This document shows, piece after piece, positions 44,440 through 56,226 of a stretch of DNA of 64,000 nt. Both the position numbers and the translations under genes were made by a program. The DNA is from Apostichopus japonicus (lineage: Eukaryota > Echinodermata > Holothuroidea > Aspidochirotida > Stichopodidae). Below the pieces are notes generated by a model. The model was not told the DNA's origin and made no database searches. It worked only from the letters and a program-made list of their open reading frames with translations. Positions within the stretch are counted from its first letter, which is position 1; each line of letters begins with the position of its first letter. The stretch is from positions 13,015,001 through 13,079,000 of the forward strand of contig NC_092566.1 of the NCBI RefSeq assembly GCF_037975245.1, written 5' to 3'.

Positions 44440-45843
44440 AAATGCACTGCATCGGAAGTACATATAATCATATAGCCTACCCACTCCATCACCCTTATAT
44501 TTCATGTCACTGTATAAAAGGTTATCATAAAAAGAAACCTGAGAGGGGGCCTGCTCTTTATGCAGATATAAGTGAGAAAGACAGAGGGTATATCTGTGGG
44601 GAACGTTTCGGTAAAAGATAGGGACCATAGTAAGTTTGGATTTGGGGGGGGGGGGGTTGAGTTTGATACGCCACCTGTTACACTATTTCCACAGATGGAG
44701 AATAGCCATTCTGATATTATTTGCGTATATTTTGGATGGCTCCTAGTCCTCCGGATGTTGACGTCATGAGCGTACAAAGACTACATTTGCAGCCTAGCAA
44801 TGGGGCGATAGTAAAGTCATTTGGAAATCTAAATGATCATTAGAGGGCTAAGGATTTCACCCTGGATGGTGCCTACTCTGAGGGGGATTAATCAGAGAAG
44901 AGGTGCTTAAACTGAAGTTGGATAGATCTACGGGGGAATGGAGAAGAGCCGATTCTCATAGAGTTATCAGTAGAAAGTGAGCGACTGGTGATAAAAGACT
45001 ATATTTGTTTACTCTGGGAAGTGAAGAGAAAACAGAATAGAAAAGTGCGCGCGAACTGTAAATAACAGTAAGAACTTGCAAAGCTGTCCAACACAGTCCA
45101 ACAGTAACACTGATACTGTTTTATACCATACCAGTAACTTTATGAGAATCGATCGTATCTAAGTATAGAGGAGGGCGGAAGTGTTACTATTTTTAAGCTA
45201 AGATTTTGGCTAAGATCATGTGTAGTATCTGTTCCCTTTCGAGGGGAATGGTGATGCACACCCGACGATGATCACACAGTCACAGTCCCGATGCAAGGGG
45301 TATGGGGCTGAGAGCGGATCAGTCGTTTGGTAGTTTGGTTTCGTGCCCAGGTTCTTTCCTGGGCGACATTTCCTTAATAAAAAACTACTTTTAAATGAAG
45401 ATTATACACATCATAGAGAGACGGAAAATTTGGATTGTGAATTTTTCGCGAAAGCCGGATTAATGGGAATAAAGAGATTATTTGTGGTGGGAGGGAGTTC
45501 TAGTGTCAATGATGCGTGCAATGACTTTGTTGAGGCAAGAAGAAGACTGTTGGGAAGGCTATTGTTGGGTTTTGTACCGTCTTTGTTTGGTTTAGGGCGG
45601 GTTGAGCTGGTTTGGCAGACTTCTAAGGTGTGGGGGAAATATCCAATACGCAGAAGTTCGGTCAAATTTGGAGAATTTGTATATCTATTTCATGCTTAAA
45701 ATCATCATCATGTTATTTCCCTCATGGATACTATAAATATTTATAAAGTAGCTTTCGAGGAGTTCATTTAATTTTTGGTATTTGTAATATTATTACAGTT
45801 TTCGTCTTGGTATTTTCGTGTAGGTATTTATTTCCTGTTTGGA

Positions 45844-45845
<2 letters not shown>
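44440..45845. other. Intergenic region, nothing recognised
   Basis: Contains a G run near 44645. An open frame at 45343-45699 has no recognisable domain, splice context or codon signature, so it is not called as a gene. Confidence 0.4.
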
Positions 45846-45921
<76 letters not shown>

Positions 45922-45940
45922 CATTATTATTATTATTATA
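45846..45940. repeat. ATT trinucleotide microsatellite
   Basis: About 31 copies of TTA with one interruption. It gives poly-Asn or poly-Tyr open frames that are not genes. Confidence 0.97.
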
Positions 45941-46492
45941 TCTCATGGAATCGCAGTTTGTGTAAGTTTATTACTTTCCAGGTTAATCTTTTGAATTCCT
46001 CTTCTTTTGTTTTATATGTTTGCTTATTTGAGTTTTCATATTAGGGTCACAGGTGAATATAAAAGTTCTTGGTTATTTCTTCTATATTTAATTACTACTA
46101 TAGTCTCTTAATTGTTGAATTCCACTTCTTGGTAATGAATTTTAAACGGAGAGTGTCTATGGCAGGTTGTGATGATACACGTGAGAAAAGTTGTCAGTGT
46201 ATAGTTATATAGTATAGGTATATAGTTACCTAATATAATTTTGTATGTTGTCTATGGAGGTGGAGAGGATTTGAGGAAATGCGCTGTTTGCGAGATCATT
46301 TCTAATAGCTGACCGCTGTGATTTTTAAGATCATTATACCTGGCTTTAGTATGATGCTTTAAGATCAAATAAACTTCAAAAGTGATACAGTATAGTGATC
46401 AATATGTAAATCATCTTCAATTATTTATAGAGAGGGGATTTTGTTTGTGGGATGATTTTTAGAACAGATTGATATAAACAATCATACCGTAT

Positions 46493-49400
46493 ACGGTAAA
46501 CAATAGTTAGTCAATATGACTAAAAAAAATTAGTCACAACGATGTCTCTATCGACCAGTTTTTTCTAGTCATTTGACTATATAACATTAGTTTTGTGACT
46601 AATTAAATTGAGTTTTCTGACTAATTAAAATTAGTCCTACTACGATGCCTCTATCGACCAAAGCTTAGTCCAGTGACTAAAAATATTAGTCATTGCAACT
46701 GTGACTACTTATTTAGGTCACAAGACTAGTTTAAGATTAAGTACTGATTAGTTAAGAAATGAGATAGTGACACACATTGTAAGTTTCATGGTAACTTTTA
46801 TTAACATTCAGTATTAATGTAAAATGTGACAAATAAACATTCCATTTAAAAGTCATCTCATAAAGAACAGTAACAAACACTAAAGGTTAAAGAACATTTA
46901 AAACTAAAATAAATATTTATGGGAAAATTGGGAAAACTTATTTTTACAAAATTGTCAAAATCTTTTCCCACAAAACATCTTGAGAATACTTATGGGATTA
47001 CTTTGAAATGCTCCTAAGCCATTAAGTTGGCAGTGTTCAACAGTTTTCAAACAATTAGACCCCCTGATGACCTATACCTACAATTTCTTAAAGACCCTCA
47101 TTGTCCACTGACCATGCATCATTATGGGCTCCATCAGTTTCATCAAAATAGCAGCATGGAAGAGATGTGGGCAGACAAAGGGAAAATTGCGAGTACGCAG
47201 CTCAAATATAAAAATAGAAGTTTAGCCAAATAAATTATCTTAATTAATATTTAAATATACATAACATATATTTAATATACACAAAATAATATATCATATT
47301 TATAAATTTATTTATAAAAAATAATACCCCATGTCAAATCAAATGGTATAAAAAGGCCTTGAGTAGCTCTATATGACCTTAGCTGTTAAAAAGGGCCAGA
47401 AAATATCCTTATAATCTTCATCTTGAATTAGGAACTTGGAAGTGATATTATTATCAGTTTCTGATCATGGATGTGATGGTACAATATTAATGCAGAACAT
47501 GTAAGTTGAATATGTTATTATCCTTGACGCAACATTAGGGTGGAACAGAAAACAAAGTAGTTAAAACATTTCTAGAAGTACTTTATCACAAACTATAAGT
47601 TATGTCTTGAATGGTAGAAACAATGCTGAGCTACAGCTACATGTTCCCCAGGGGACATCCCATATCATTGCAGCCATGAAGGGGTGCAAATGTTATATTT
47701 TTGAATTACCTCCCAGGGTACCCGATACACCTGAGTAAAGAGCGGCAATTGAGATTAAGTGTCTTCATTAAAGATACATACGTATCGACCACGTTGGTAC
47801 ATGAACCTACAATCATGGAATCATGTGTTCAGTGCCCCAACCATTCCGCCACAACTTCTCTATATCTTCACGTACTGTGGTTATTTCAGTGATTGCATAA
47901 TGCGCACTATATATCACAGATTGTTCCTTATATGTAACTTAAGGTAGCATAAGCCCATTTAAAGCCCCATTGACTTACACACTAAATCACAAAAGTAATG
48001 TGGTCTCTAAGTCTAGATAGAAGTTTTCACTAGCTAAATGCTACCTATCACCGGATAGCTGACAAGTTGGCCTTTCATGGCACTAACAATTTTCTGTATC
48101 ATGACCATGTAGATTTTTTGCTATTCGAGCCGGAAGTTTTCGTCACTTTGAAACAAACCTCTTCACTCAGAGGTAAACAATTTTCCTACGCTGCTCCTGG
48201 GAGGCCTAAAGGGGTCTAAAACTGCCTCAATTGACCCAATTTTCTCACCACATGTACATTCATGCTCTTCAACAAGCAAGCCACAAAAAACTATATTATG
48301 ATTGATAACAGGTCAAAAAAGATGTTCCCCGCTGCTTTTTGGCACTTTTCCTGAAGGAGAACAATCGAAGGGATGGATATAGACTCTAATAGGAGTATGC
48401 CAACTTCAGTGAGAGATTAATTTTTTTTCATACCAAAATGATACTTTTTATAGTCGTCACAATATAAACCACAACATATTTCAATGCAATTATCATTTTT
48501 GGTCCATAAAGATGTCTTTTCAGAGATTTCAGTATGCACTGTGCAAATACACATATGAGCAATACTGTGTAAGCAGTAACCAGGTCTACGTCTGCAACAA
48601 CATTTCCAGTCACCAATTTTGATAAACTTGACCAAGTTGGGTGCATTTATGATTCTTGCAGGTTTTATTGGTATCCGGATCACAGTCCACTTGGTCTGGC
48701 TTGCCACACCTGCAGCAACATCATCCAGAGAAGGGTCAGCGGGGAGGGCTTTTTCGTCTCTGGCTCTGAAATGTGATGAAATTGAAAACTACTTTTGTTT
48801 AGCTCAGTTGATTCCTCCCAAACTGACCTACAGGACATACCCCAATGTATTCCTGAACTGTTTGGAACATGTTAAACTGATATTGCCTGTCACTTCAGTG
48901 CAACTGTAAGTTACTTAGAATAAGAGAATTGAAGGTGTTCTTTGCCAAAACTGGATCATTGGGATTTGTAAGCCACAGACTAACTGTAACAGTATGTACA
49001 GTAGTCTAAAGGAAAGCTTACTGAAATGCTATCTAAATACACAGTTCACCTCAATAACATATCCAGTCCATTTAAAGGCTTATCCATAGGTTGTTACAAT
49101 GTATTAAAGACAGGTGTAGGGGACAAGAGGTAGATAGGGGGCATAATTTGTGATAAAACATTCAAATTTGTTGCTCGTCAAAGAACAACAACATCAAATT
49201 ACCTTATTCTCCATGGGTGGCAAGCACTGGTTCCTATAGTTACTACAGTAGATCTCCCATGGAAGTATCAGGATATCTATTTCTGCTGTCAGAGTTGTTT
49301 GGAATTTGTTGTTACCTCATCTAACCAGTTGAGTCCATTGATACCACAACCATTCAAAGTATATAGCTGTGAATGCTGAGGACTTGGCACATCAACTTTC

Positions 49401-50676
49401 TCTGAAAATTGACAAACAACAGAAAATTAATGATAGGCTGAGTAGAAAATGCATACCTTTGTGGATTATTTGCTAAATAAGACTCAAAACATTCTCTGTC
49501 CAGGGTATTAGCACTCAGCAGCCACTCCACTTAGGATACAGAACCCTACAACATTGGGCTACAGCTGGTGTAGACTTGGTCTAGGAAGTAGGATACTAAC
49601 ATAGCGCCACTATGAACCTGAGGCCTAGGCCTAAGCTAACAACATTATGGGTATTTCATGCATTGAAACTGAGTTTTTGTTCTTAGTTAAACACCAGGTA
49701 CTTCCAACTTTATCAAAAATAACCTAAAATATGAGTACCATGTACTTTGTACCATGTACTAGAGCAGAAGGTAAGTACCACTCCGAAGATCTTCAGTTCA
49801 TAGTGCACGAAATGCAGACCGGGTTGGTGGTCGACGAAGTGTCTAGAAACTTGACGTATGCTAGCCTACACCACAGGCGCTCGTAACATTATAGAATATA
49901 GGCCTAGTATACTAGCTAATAATACACATTTATATAAAATATGTCATATAAGTGTGTATTACTGCTTCTATAGTACTATACATCTACGAGCGCATGTGGG
50001 CTACACTAGGTAGACTAAACTCCTAGCCTAGCTTCGTCCTAGCGTTAGCCACAGTTTTGCTTGCTATGGCCTAACGTTATAATTTTACCCATACTTTCCA
50101 GCCAAACATATCGCGGATATTCAAACCTTCTTTGAACATTATGTCAATTGTGTCAATTATTATTTATTAGAATTTCAGTTGTGATTGAACTTACCTAACT
50201 GACTACATTTTGAAACTGCTTCTGACAATTTGTTACATGATTAAGAATCTTCTTATTTTGTTGATGGCCCTGTTCTATCTACAGTTAGGTAATGGCCGCA
50301 ATATACGACGTACGACGTACAACGTACGTGCATACAGTATACATGTAATCGCCGGCCGTCGTCTGAATTTTTGATCTCTGATCAGCTGAGCACACGGTAT
50401 TCTACGGTTCGATGATTGGATAAAAATAATGACGTCATTGGTCAAAGCTGAAGGTTATAGAAAGTAAACAAACAGAAGACTAGAATATTCTCGTCACGCT
50501 TACATACATGACATGCATAGTGAGTGTCAACAAAGTTCGTACAAATTTATGTGACTAATTTATGTTAGTCGAACGACCATGCAAATTGGTCTGCAACTAA
50601 CGAATTGGTAATTACTAGCTAACTCTAGTCACTGTGACTAGATTTTTGCCATTCGTGACTAACTAATGTTTACAGT
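46493..50676. mobile_element. Putative 4.2-kb DNA transposon with subterminal TTAGTC/GACTAA motifs
   Basis: The left end GTAAACAATAGTTAGTCA (46496-46513) is the inverted match, 17 of 18, of the right end (50656-50673). Within about 250 bp of the left end and 130 bp of the right end many TTAGTC/GACTAA hexamers occur in both orientations. The right end read outward-in begins CACTGTAAACA, like CACTA or Chapaev-type ends; the left is TACGGTAAACA. I could not define a target duplication. Subterminal repeat clusters are typical of CACTA-like elements. No transposase was recognised. Confidence 0.6.
48417..49440 (-). other. Possible unrecognised exons on the - strand inside the 4.2-kb element
   Basis: Several open stretches are bounded by splice-like signals on the - strand: about 49410-49325 (KVDVPSPQHSQLYTLNG, donor GTAACA), 49296-49213 (EIDILILPWEIYCSNYRNQ, donor GTAATT), and about 48904-48842 (CTEVTGNISLTCSKQFRNTL, donor GTATGT). 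A further one at 48712-48613 is Cys-rich (CGKPDQVDCDPDTNKTCKNH). Their phases do not join into one frame as read, so this is only a hint of a gene or relic. No family recognised. Confidence 0.2.
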
Positions 50677-51128
50677 GATATACTCTTAACCTTAAAGTAA
50701 CGTAAGATGCTATTTAACAGACCACTACATGTACAGTAATCCCTTTTGTTATTTTCAAGCAGTACATTAACAACACATTATACGTCGCAAATACAGTATG
50801 CGGGTTATATACATACACGTATTTATATATATATCGGGCCATAGCTTTCTCTATCGTGGTAATCGTCGTTAGCTAACCCTTAAGTAGTCATGTGATTTCT
50901 CAATGCCGAGCCGGAAATAAGGAGTACAGCTTGTCGTCTTTAAGAGGCTTACAATAGGTCTCTGGTACAATCGGTTAGTATATATGATGGTAGTATCAGA
51001 GCGCGTTATTTCCAACTTAAGTCGGTGGTTTTAACAGTGAAAACCATTTCTTACGAACTGTACCGTATACCTCGCATGGGTAATAAATATCAACTCACCA
51101 GGAAGACATACATCACACAGGCTTCAAA
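50677..51128 (+). promoter_or_regulatory. Region upstream of the UGT gene (promoter/5' UTR candidate)
   Basis: This lies between the right end of the putative transposon and the UGT start codon. A TATATATAT stretch near 50824 is the only TATA-like run; position and use are unproven. If the transposon call is right, the element sits about 450 bp from the UGT start codon. Confidence 0.3.
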
Positions 51129-54100
51129 ATGATTTGGATTGCTTTCTTCTTCTTCGTGTTTGTTTCATGTTCACATCTCTCAGATTCAAGTAAAATCTTG
51201 ATGATACCATACAGTGGTGAGGGAAGTCATTATCTTTCTATGGCCTTGGTCGGTGAAAGTCTGGTATCAAACGGCCATAATGTTACATTTCTTGTTAGTG
51301 ACATATTCGATCTCCGAGCCTCCCATCCTCATTATTCCAACATGTTTACGTTTCAAGTGTTTCCTCACCATCTTGGCAGAGACGGGTTTTTCGAAAGGAA
51401 GAAGAGTCAAGACGACAGATTGTTAAGTGGTGATGCAGTTTATCACGCGATTGTTGCCTTTGAAGACATTATTAAGAACTTTTCTATGGACTGCGAGGAC
51501 TCTATAAGAGATGTTGCTCTTCGAGACCGTTTGGTTGATGCTGAGTTTGACTTCGCTGTAGTAGATCCAACCACGCCTTGTGGAGTTATTATAGCTCAAA
51601 TGCTCTATCTTCCTTATGGACTATTCCTGCCTATTGCTGCAGTGCCCAATTTATCTCGATTCCTATCCGTCCCCGCTACGCCATCTTATGTGTCGTCATG
51701 GCAAAGCGGCTACTCAGACCGGATGTCATTGCCCGAAAGAGCTGTTAACGCGTTAATGGACATTTCATGGACCTTTTTCTTCAACGTTGCCTTATTCAGT
51801 TATCACGATGCCCTCAGACCCAAGTATGACGTGAGAAATGACGTCAATACTAGGCTGGGAATGGCCGATTCTTATTTCTCACTTAGTTTTGCTGATTTGA
51901 CTTTGGAATATCCCAAACCTTTTACACCGAATGTGATTGGATCAGCTGGTTTGAATCTAGCAAAGGGGAAAGAAACGATGAGCCAGGTAAGTCAATTAGT
52001 GTATATGTATATATGACGTCATTAAGCCATTGTCTATCTTATATAACACAGAACTGCTCAAAATACCCCAAGTACAACGATAAGTAATAGCATATACATG
52101 AGGCATTGCTTTGATTGTATTAGATATATAAGCTTGACTTGATAGTCTTCTTCTTTGATATAGCTCATTACTTAGGCTGGTATGTAAGGTAGACCGGGTT
52201 TTACATGATCAATACATGAGATTTGTATGATCCATACATGAGATTTGTATGATCAATACATGAGATTTGTATGATCAATACATGAGATTTGTATGATCAA
52301 TACATGAGATTTGTATAATCAATACATGAGATTTGTATGATCAATACATGATATTTGTATGATCATTACATGAGATTTGTATGATCAATACATGAGATTT
52401 GTATGATCAATATATGAGATTTTCATGGTCAATACATGAGATTTTCATGATCAATACAGAGAATTCGCGAAATGTCATAATAAACAGCCTGGCATGACGG
52501 TACATGATGTGGGGCTGGTTCTTGCCCCCCCCCCCCCATTCACGCAACAACAATAATAATTACCAGCACATTTCCATGTTCACAAATTGTGTTCGTTCAA
52601 CTCACTTTAAATTACGTTCTTTGATTAACGCAATTACAATACCCTATTGTACAGTTTAAAGCTGCCATTTTTGTCCAAATTGTAAAAGCAATTGAAATGT
52701 TTGAATGCATCATTAAGTTATTGTAGATGTTACAGACAATCGTTCATCCCGGAAGAAAATTATACCCCCCCCCTCCCCTCCCCTTGAAATCTTGTATGGT
52801 AAAAATATCACTAATTCTGTGTAGGTTTCAGACAGACTACAGACAATCATCTAACATTGGGCTGTTCGTTTTGCCTATTAGTATATACAATATAGTTATA
52901 CCATACCCGCCTGTCTTTCAATCTTGGTAAAATAAAGTCATGCAGAACCTGAATACGTTACATACCTTCTCTCCTTGAGTCATTAACCATGCACTAAAGG
53001 TTTATTTGGACCTAATAGAGTGACATTTAATATCTATATCATATAATCGTGTCCGTGTTATCCCTGGATAGTACACATACTATAGGTACAGAAGGTATAG
53101 CTAATGTTTGGCATGATTCCAGTATGCTACCTCCCGTAATAATTTTCTTTATTCTTCCACAATTTTTCAAATGAGTTTCATAAGGAAAAGGGGTTCAACG
53201 ATAAAAAAGTTCGGCAGTATGTTTGCGCATAGACAGTAGCTCCCAATATCTACCTGTTTTGTTTAAGGTCATGCATTTTAGGGGTAGTAAACAAGAACTA
53301 TTGCTTAGTGTTTTGTACGAATTATTTGCAAAATCTACACGCTGCCAACATTCATCACATTTGAAATATAATGTCGTTTTGTATTTAAGCAGTTTGAAAT
53401 TCCCCTATATTCGTTAAGAGTACTTGAACAGCATGTGATAAAATACCCTGTACAGAATATAGGGGATATTATTCAACGCATCCGGTAGGATGTTTTAAAC
53501 TAAATTATAATATACCCCGGATAAAGTACTCGGAGGGAGGATATACACTGTCACACCGGTAGTCGCTTCAACAAATCGACCCCTTCCCTCAAAGCACCAT
53601 ACGTGTATGCGCCGTGTATGAAATAGAATATATTTATTTAATGAATTTAATATTTGTAGTTGTAATATTTATTTTAAAAATAAAATTAATTACTGTTTAG
53701 TAATGTGACAGGAAGGCAACTGGACACCTTTATACTTGGAATTAATCATTCTTTACTTCTGTAACCATAATTGAAGGTGATATTATTTTGCCCTACAGGA
53801 GTGGAACATATTTGTAGATACCCATGGACAACGTGGAATGGTGATTGTTTCCTTTGGCACGCTTTTACATAACATTCCGGAACATGTTACCATAAAGTTG
53901 GTAGATGCTTTCTCTCAGCTTCCGTACACTGTCGTTTGGCAGCTATCACGTGAGACGCACGTAGCAAATCTATCCTGTAATATACACCGGTTTGAGTGGC
54001 TACCACTAGCCGGGTTATTAGGTAAGTCTAGTTTGTCGTTTCATGATTAAATAACGTAAAATTGATCCACAATCCAGACTAAATGACTTCGCAATGGAAT

Positions 54101-56226
54101 GCCTGTTACATATTCAAAGACAAGTATTTATAGCTGCTAAATATAGACGGTATGATGTCAAAAGTGTGCCCCACGACACCCCTATATAGGTATAGCCATG
54201 TAAACAACGTTCAATAGATTATGTAATTAATGACTTTGACATTGTTGATTGCAAACAAACTACAGATTCCGATTATTATTCTTTGCAGCTCAAGAGAAGA
54301 CGGTGTTGTTTATTAGCCATGCAGGAATAAACAGTATGTATGAAGCGATATATTATTCCAAACCAGTCCTGACTTTCCCCCTGTTTGGAGATCAGCCTGA
54401 TACCGCTAGACGGGCTGCAGACAGACACATGGGAGAACATTTACATCTATACAGAGTCAAAACTCACGAAATAGTCGACGCCATTATCCAGATAACAACT
54501 GACTCGAGGTAAAACATTTTTTTATTCAGTTCTTTGTATCTTTGTGCAGATTTTCTGAGACCTCTGCTTTGTCACAAGGGTTCTCGGAGTATATGAGTTA
54601 ATATGTGTTATTAAGTACCAAGAGTAATACTATGGCTTGATAATTGGTAATATAGGACACATAATAATTGTAAGTGGTGACGAGATTCCTGTTATGGAAG
54701 GTGGTACTTTGTCCACAGCGTTGTAAATCAACAACGAGCAGGGCGTAGCCAAGTGTTTTGAAGAGGGGGTGGGGGCAAAGTTAAATGTTTGTCCCCATTT
54801 TCAGGCACATAGCAGTGAATCGATGCCTGGGGGAGGGGTATATGGGGTGTCCCCCTCTCCTTTTGAAAATTGTTGTTTTTTGACTTAGATGCAAAATGGT
54901 GCTATCGTTTCCATTTTTTTACTACATTACGCTCTAAAATATTCCTTATTTGTACAATAACTTATAACTTGGGGGAAAAAACGAGAAATTAATGTGAGCT
55001 CCTGCGCGGTCGAAAACCATCCGGTTATATCACATGTTGCAAAAATATATATATGTGAATACAAATATATCGACACTCAGGTAAATACTGCAAATATTTT
55101 CGTGGTTGACCCCCCCCCCCTCCCCGCCCCCGCACGTAGCGCACATATTCTTGAAGTGACTTTTCATTACATTTTCTTTAGTAGTCTAACACACACCCCC
55201 CCCCCATCATCGACCCCATCCCCAGGTTCGAGTACATTCCGATATTTTTATTTCTTTTTTGGGGGCTCCCTTAAATTTTTCACCGTCGCCCATTACTTCC
55301 CACAAAATTTCTGTGGGGGCACTCTGGGCCCCTGCCACTCCCCGCTGGCTACGCCACTGACAATGAGTATATTCTCAATATCTTACATTTTCCAGCACGT
55401 TTAGAGCAAAGTAAATATTAAAAGGTACATATGGTACATAAAGTACATATGGTACATATGGTACATAGGGTAAATATGGCTCGTTTCTTGGGAAGTTGGG
55501 GTGGAGCAGAGGGTGTCTTTATTTCTCCCAAATCTAATCTAAAATTCGATGAAAACGAATCTACCCAGAAGTTGATCAATTATGATCTATTTCGAGGAAA
55601 AGTTTCACTATATGTGAACATGACCCAAACTCTGCCGCCCTCTGCACCACCCTGTAGTGTAATAGTTGTGCTATGTGACCTTGAGGTATATTATGTTGTC
55701 AAAACTTTCACATATACGAAGGGATCAAATCTAGTAACATCAGTAATGGATAAAAATTAAAATCAGGTCAAGATTCATATTGACTATTGATCCGATAACT
55801 TAAAATAATGGAATCACACTCAAATAACCCTAAAACACTACTAAACACCGTGTTATAAGAGCCGCTTTATCCTTCAATCTATTATTGTATGAAATTATAA
55901 GGAACCATATCTTAAAACGCAAGTTATGGTTGCTTATGGAATCTATTTTATCTCCTCCATCCAGTAGCAAAGTTAACGTCAAGCGAGTGGCTTCGATGTA
56001 TCGAAACCAACCGGATCAGGCCCGAGAAATACTTCCATTTTACATCGAGCAGTCCATCAGATCAAAGTCACTTCTCTTACAACGTTGTAAAGGACAAACT
56101 ATGGGTGTTATTCAGTATTACCTGTTAGATGTCATATGCTGTATCACCTTCACCACCGGTCTTGCCCTGATAATGGCTAAGAAGATGGCTTCCTACGCAT
56201 ACGAGTGTGTTTTTGAAATCCTGTAA
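51129..56226 (+). CDS. UDP-glycosyltransferase, complete, 4 exons, divergent donor signature
   Basis: Exons 51129-51986, 53799-54021, 54289-54508 and 55965-56226 total 1563 nt (520 residues plus TAA), typical for animal UGTs. UGTs transfer a sugar from a UDP-sugar to small lipophilic acceptors in the ER lumen. A signal peptide covers about residues 1-18. H34 (GEGSHYLSM) and D146 (VVDPTTPCG) occupy the catalytic His/Asp positions. The C-terminal half has SFGTLLHNIP, then the UGT signature region from W353: WLPLAGLLAQ, FISHAGINSMYEA, PLFGDQPD. Three usually conserved residues differ: Gln after WLP is Leu, His of LLGHP is Gln, and HGG is HAG. D395-Q396 is retained. A hydrophobic segment near 486-505 precedes AKKMASY. 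It could be a functional divergent UGT or one with altered donor use. Introns contain a 22-bp array and a hAT element. Confidence 0.93.
52204..52460. repeat. 22-bp minisatellite in UGT intron 1
   Basis: About 11 copies of CATGAGATTTGTATGATCAA plus TA with few substitutions. Confidence 0.95.
52461..53798 (+). other. Remainder of UGT intron 1, nothing recognised
   Basis: AT-rich intron with two C-rich runs (near 52527 and 52766). No coding exon with matching phase seen. Confidence 0.4.
54739..55359. mobile_element. Non-autonomous hAT-type element, 621 bp, in UGT intron 3
   Basis: Target duplication ACAACGAG (54731-54738) and ACAATGAG (55360-55367), 7 of 8 identical. Ends CAGGGCGTAGCCAAG and, reversed, CAGTGGCGTAGCCAGC, alike apart from a one-base length difference. 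The interior has G-rich and C-rich runs near each end, as in the sister elements, and no transposase. Confidence 0.87.

Noticed and set aside
45343-45699. 118-codon open frame as a gene
   Set aside because: No recognisable domain, no splice context, no ortholog-like motif; length is possible by chance.
45764-46044. Poly-Asn and poly-Tyr open frames
   Set aside because: Direct translation of an ATT microsatellite.
48619-48909. 96-codon + strand open frame
   Set aside because: No domain and competing open segments on the other strand with better splice-like borders.
50300-50345. ACGT-rich palindromic patch (ACGACGTACGACGTAC) as a promoter element
   Set aside because: It lies inside the putative transposon and no factor site can be assigned from sequence alone.
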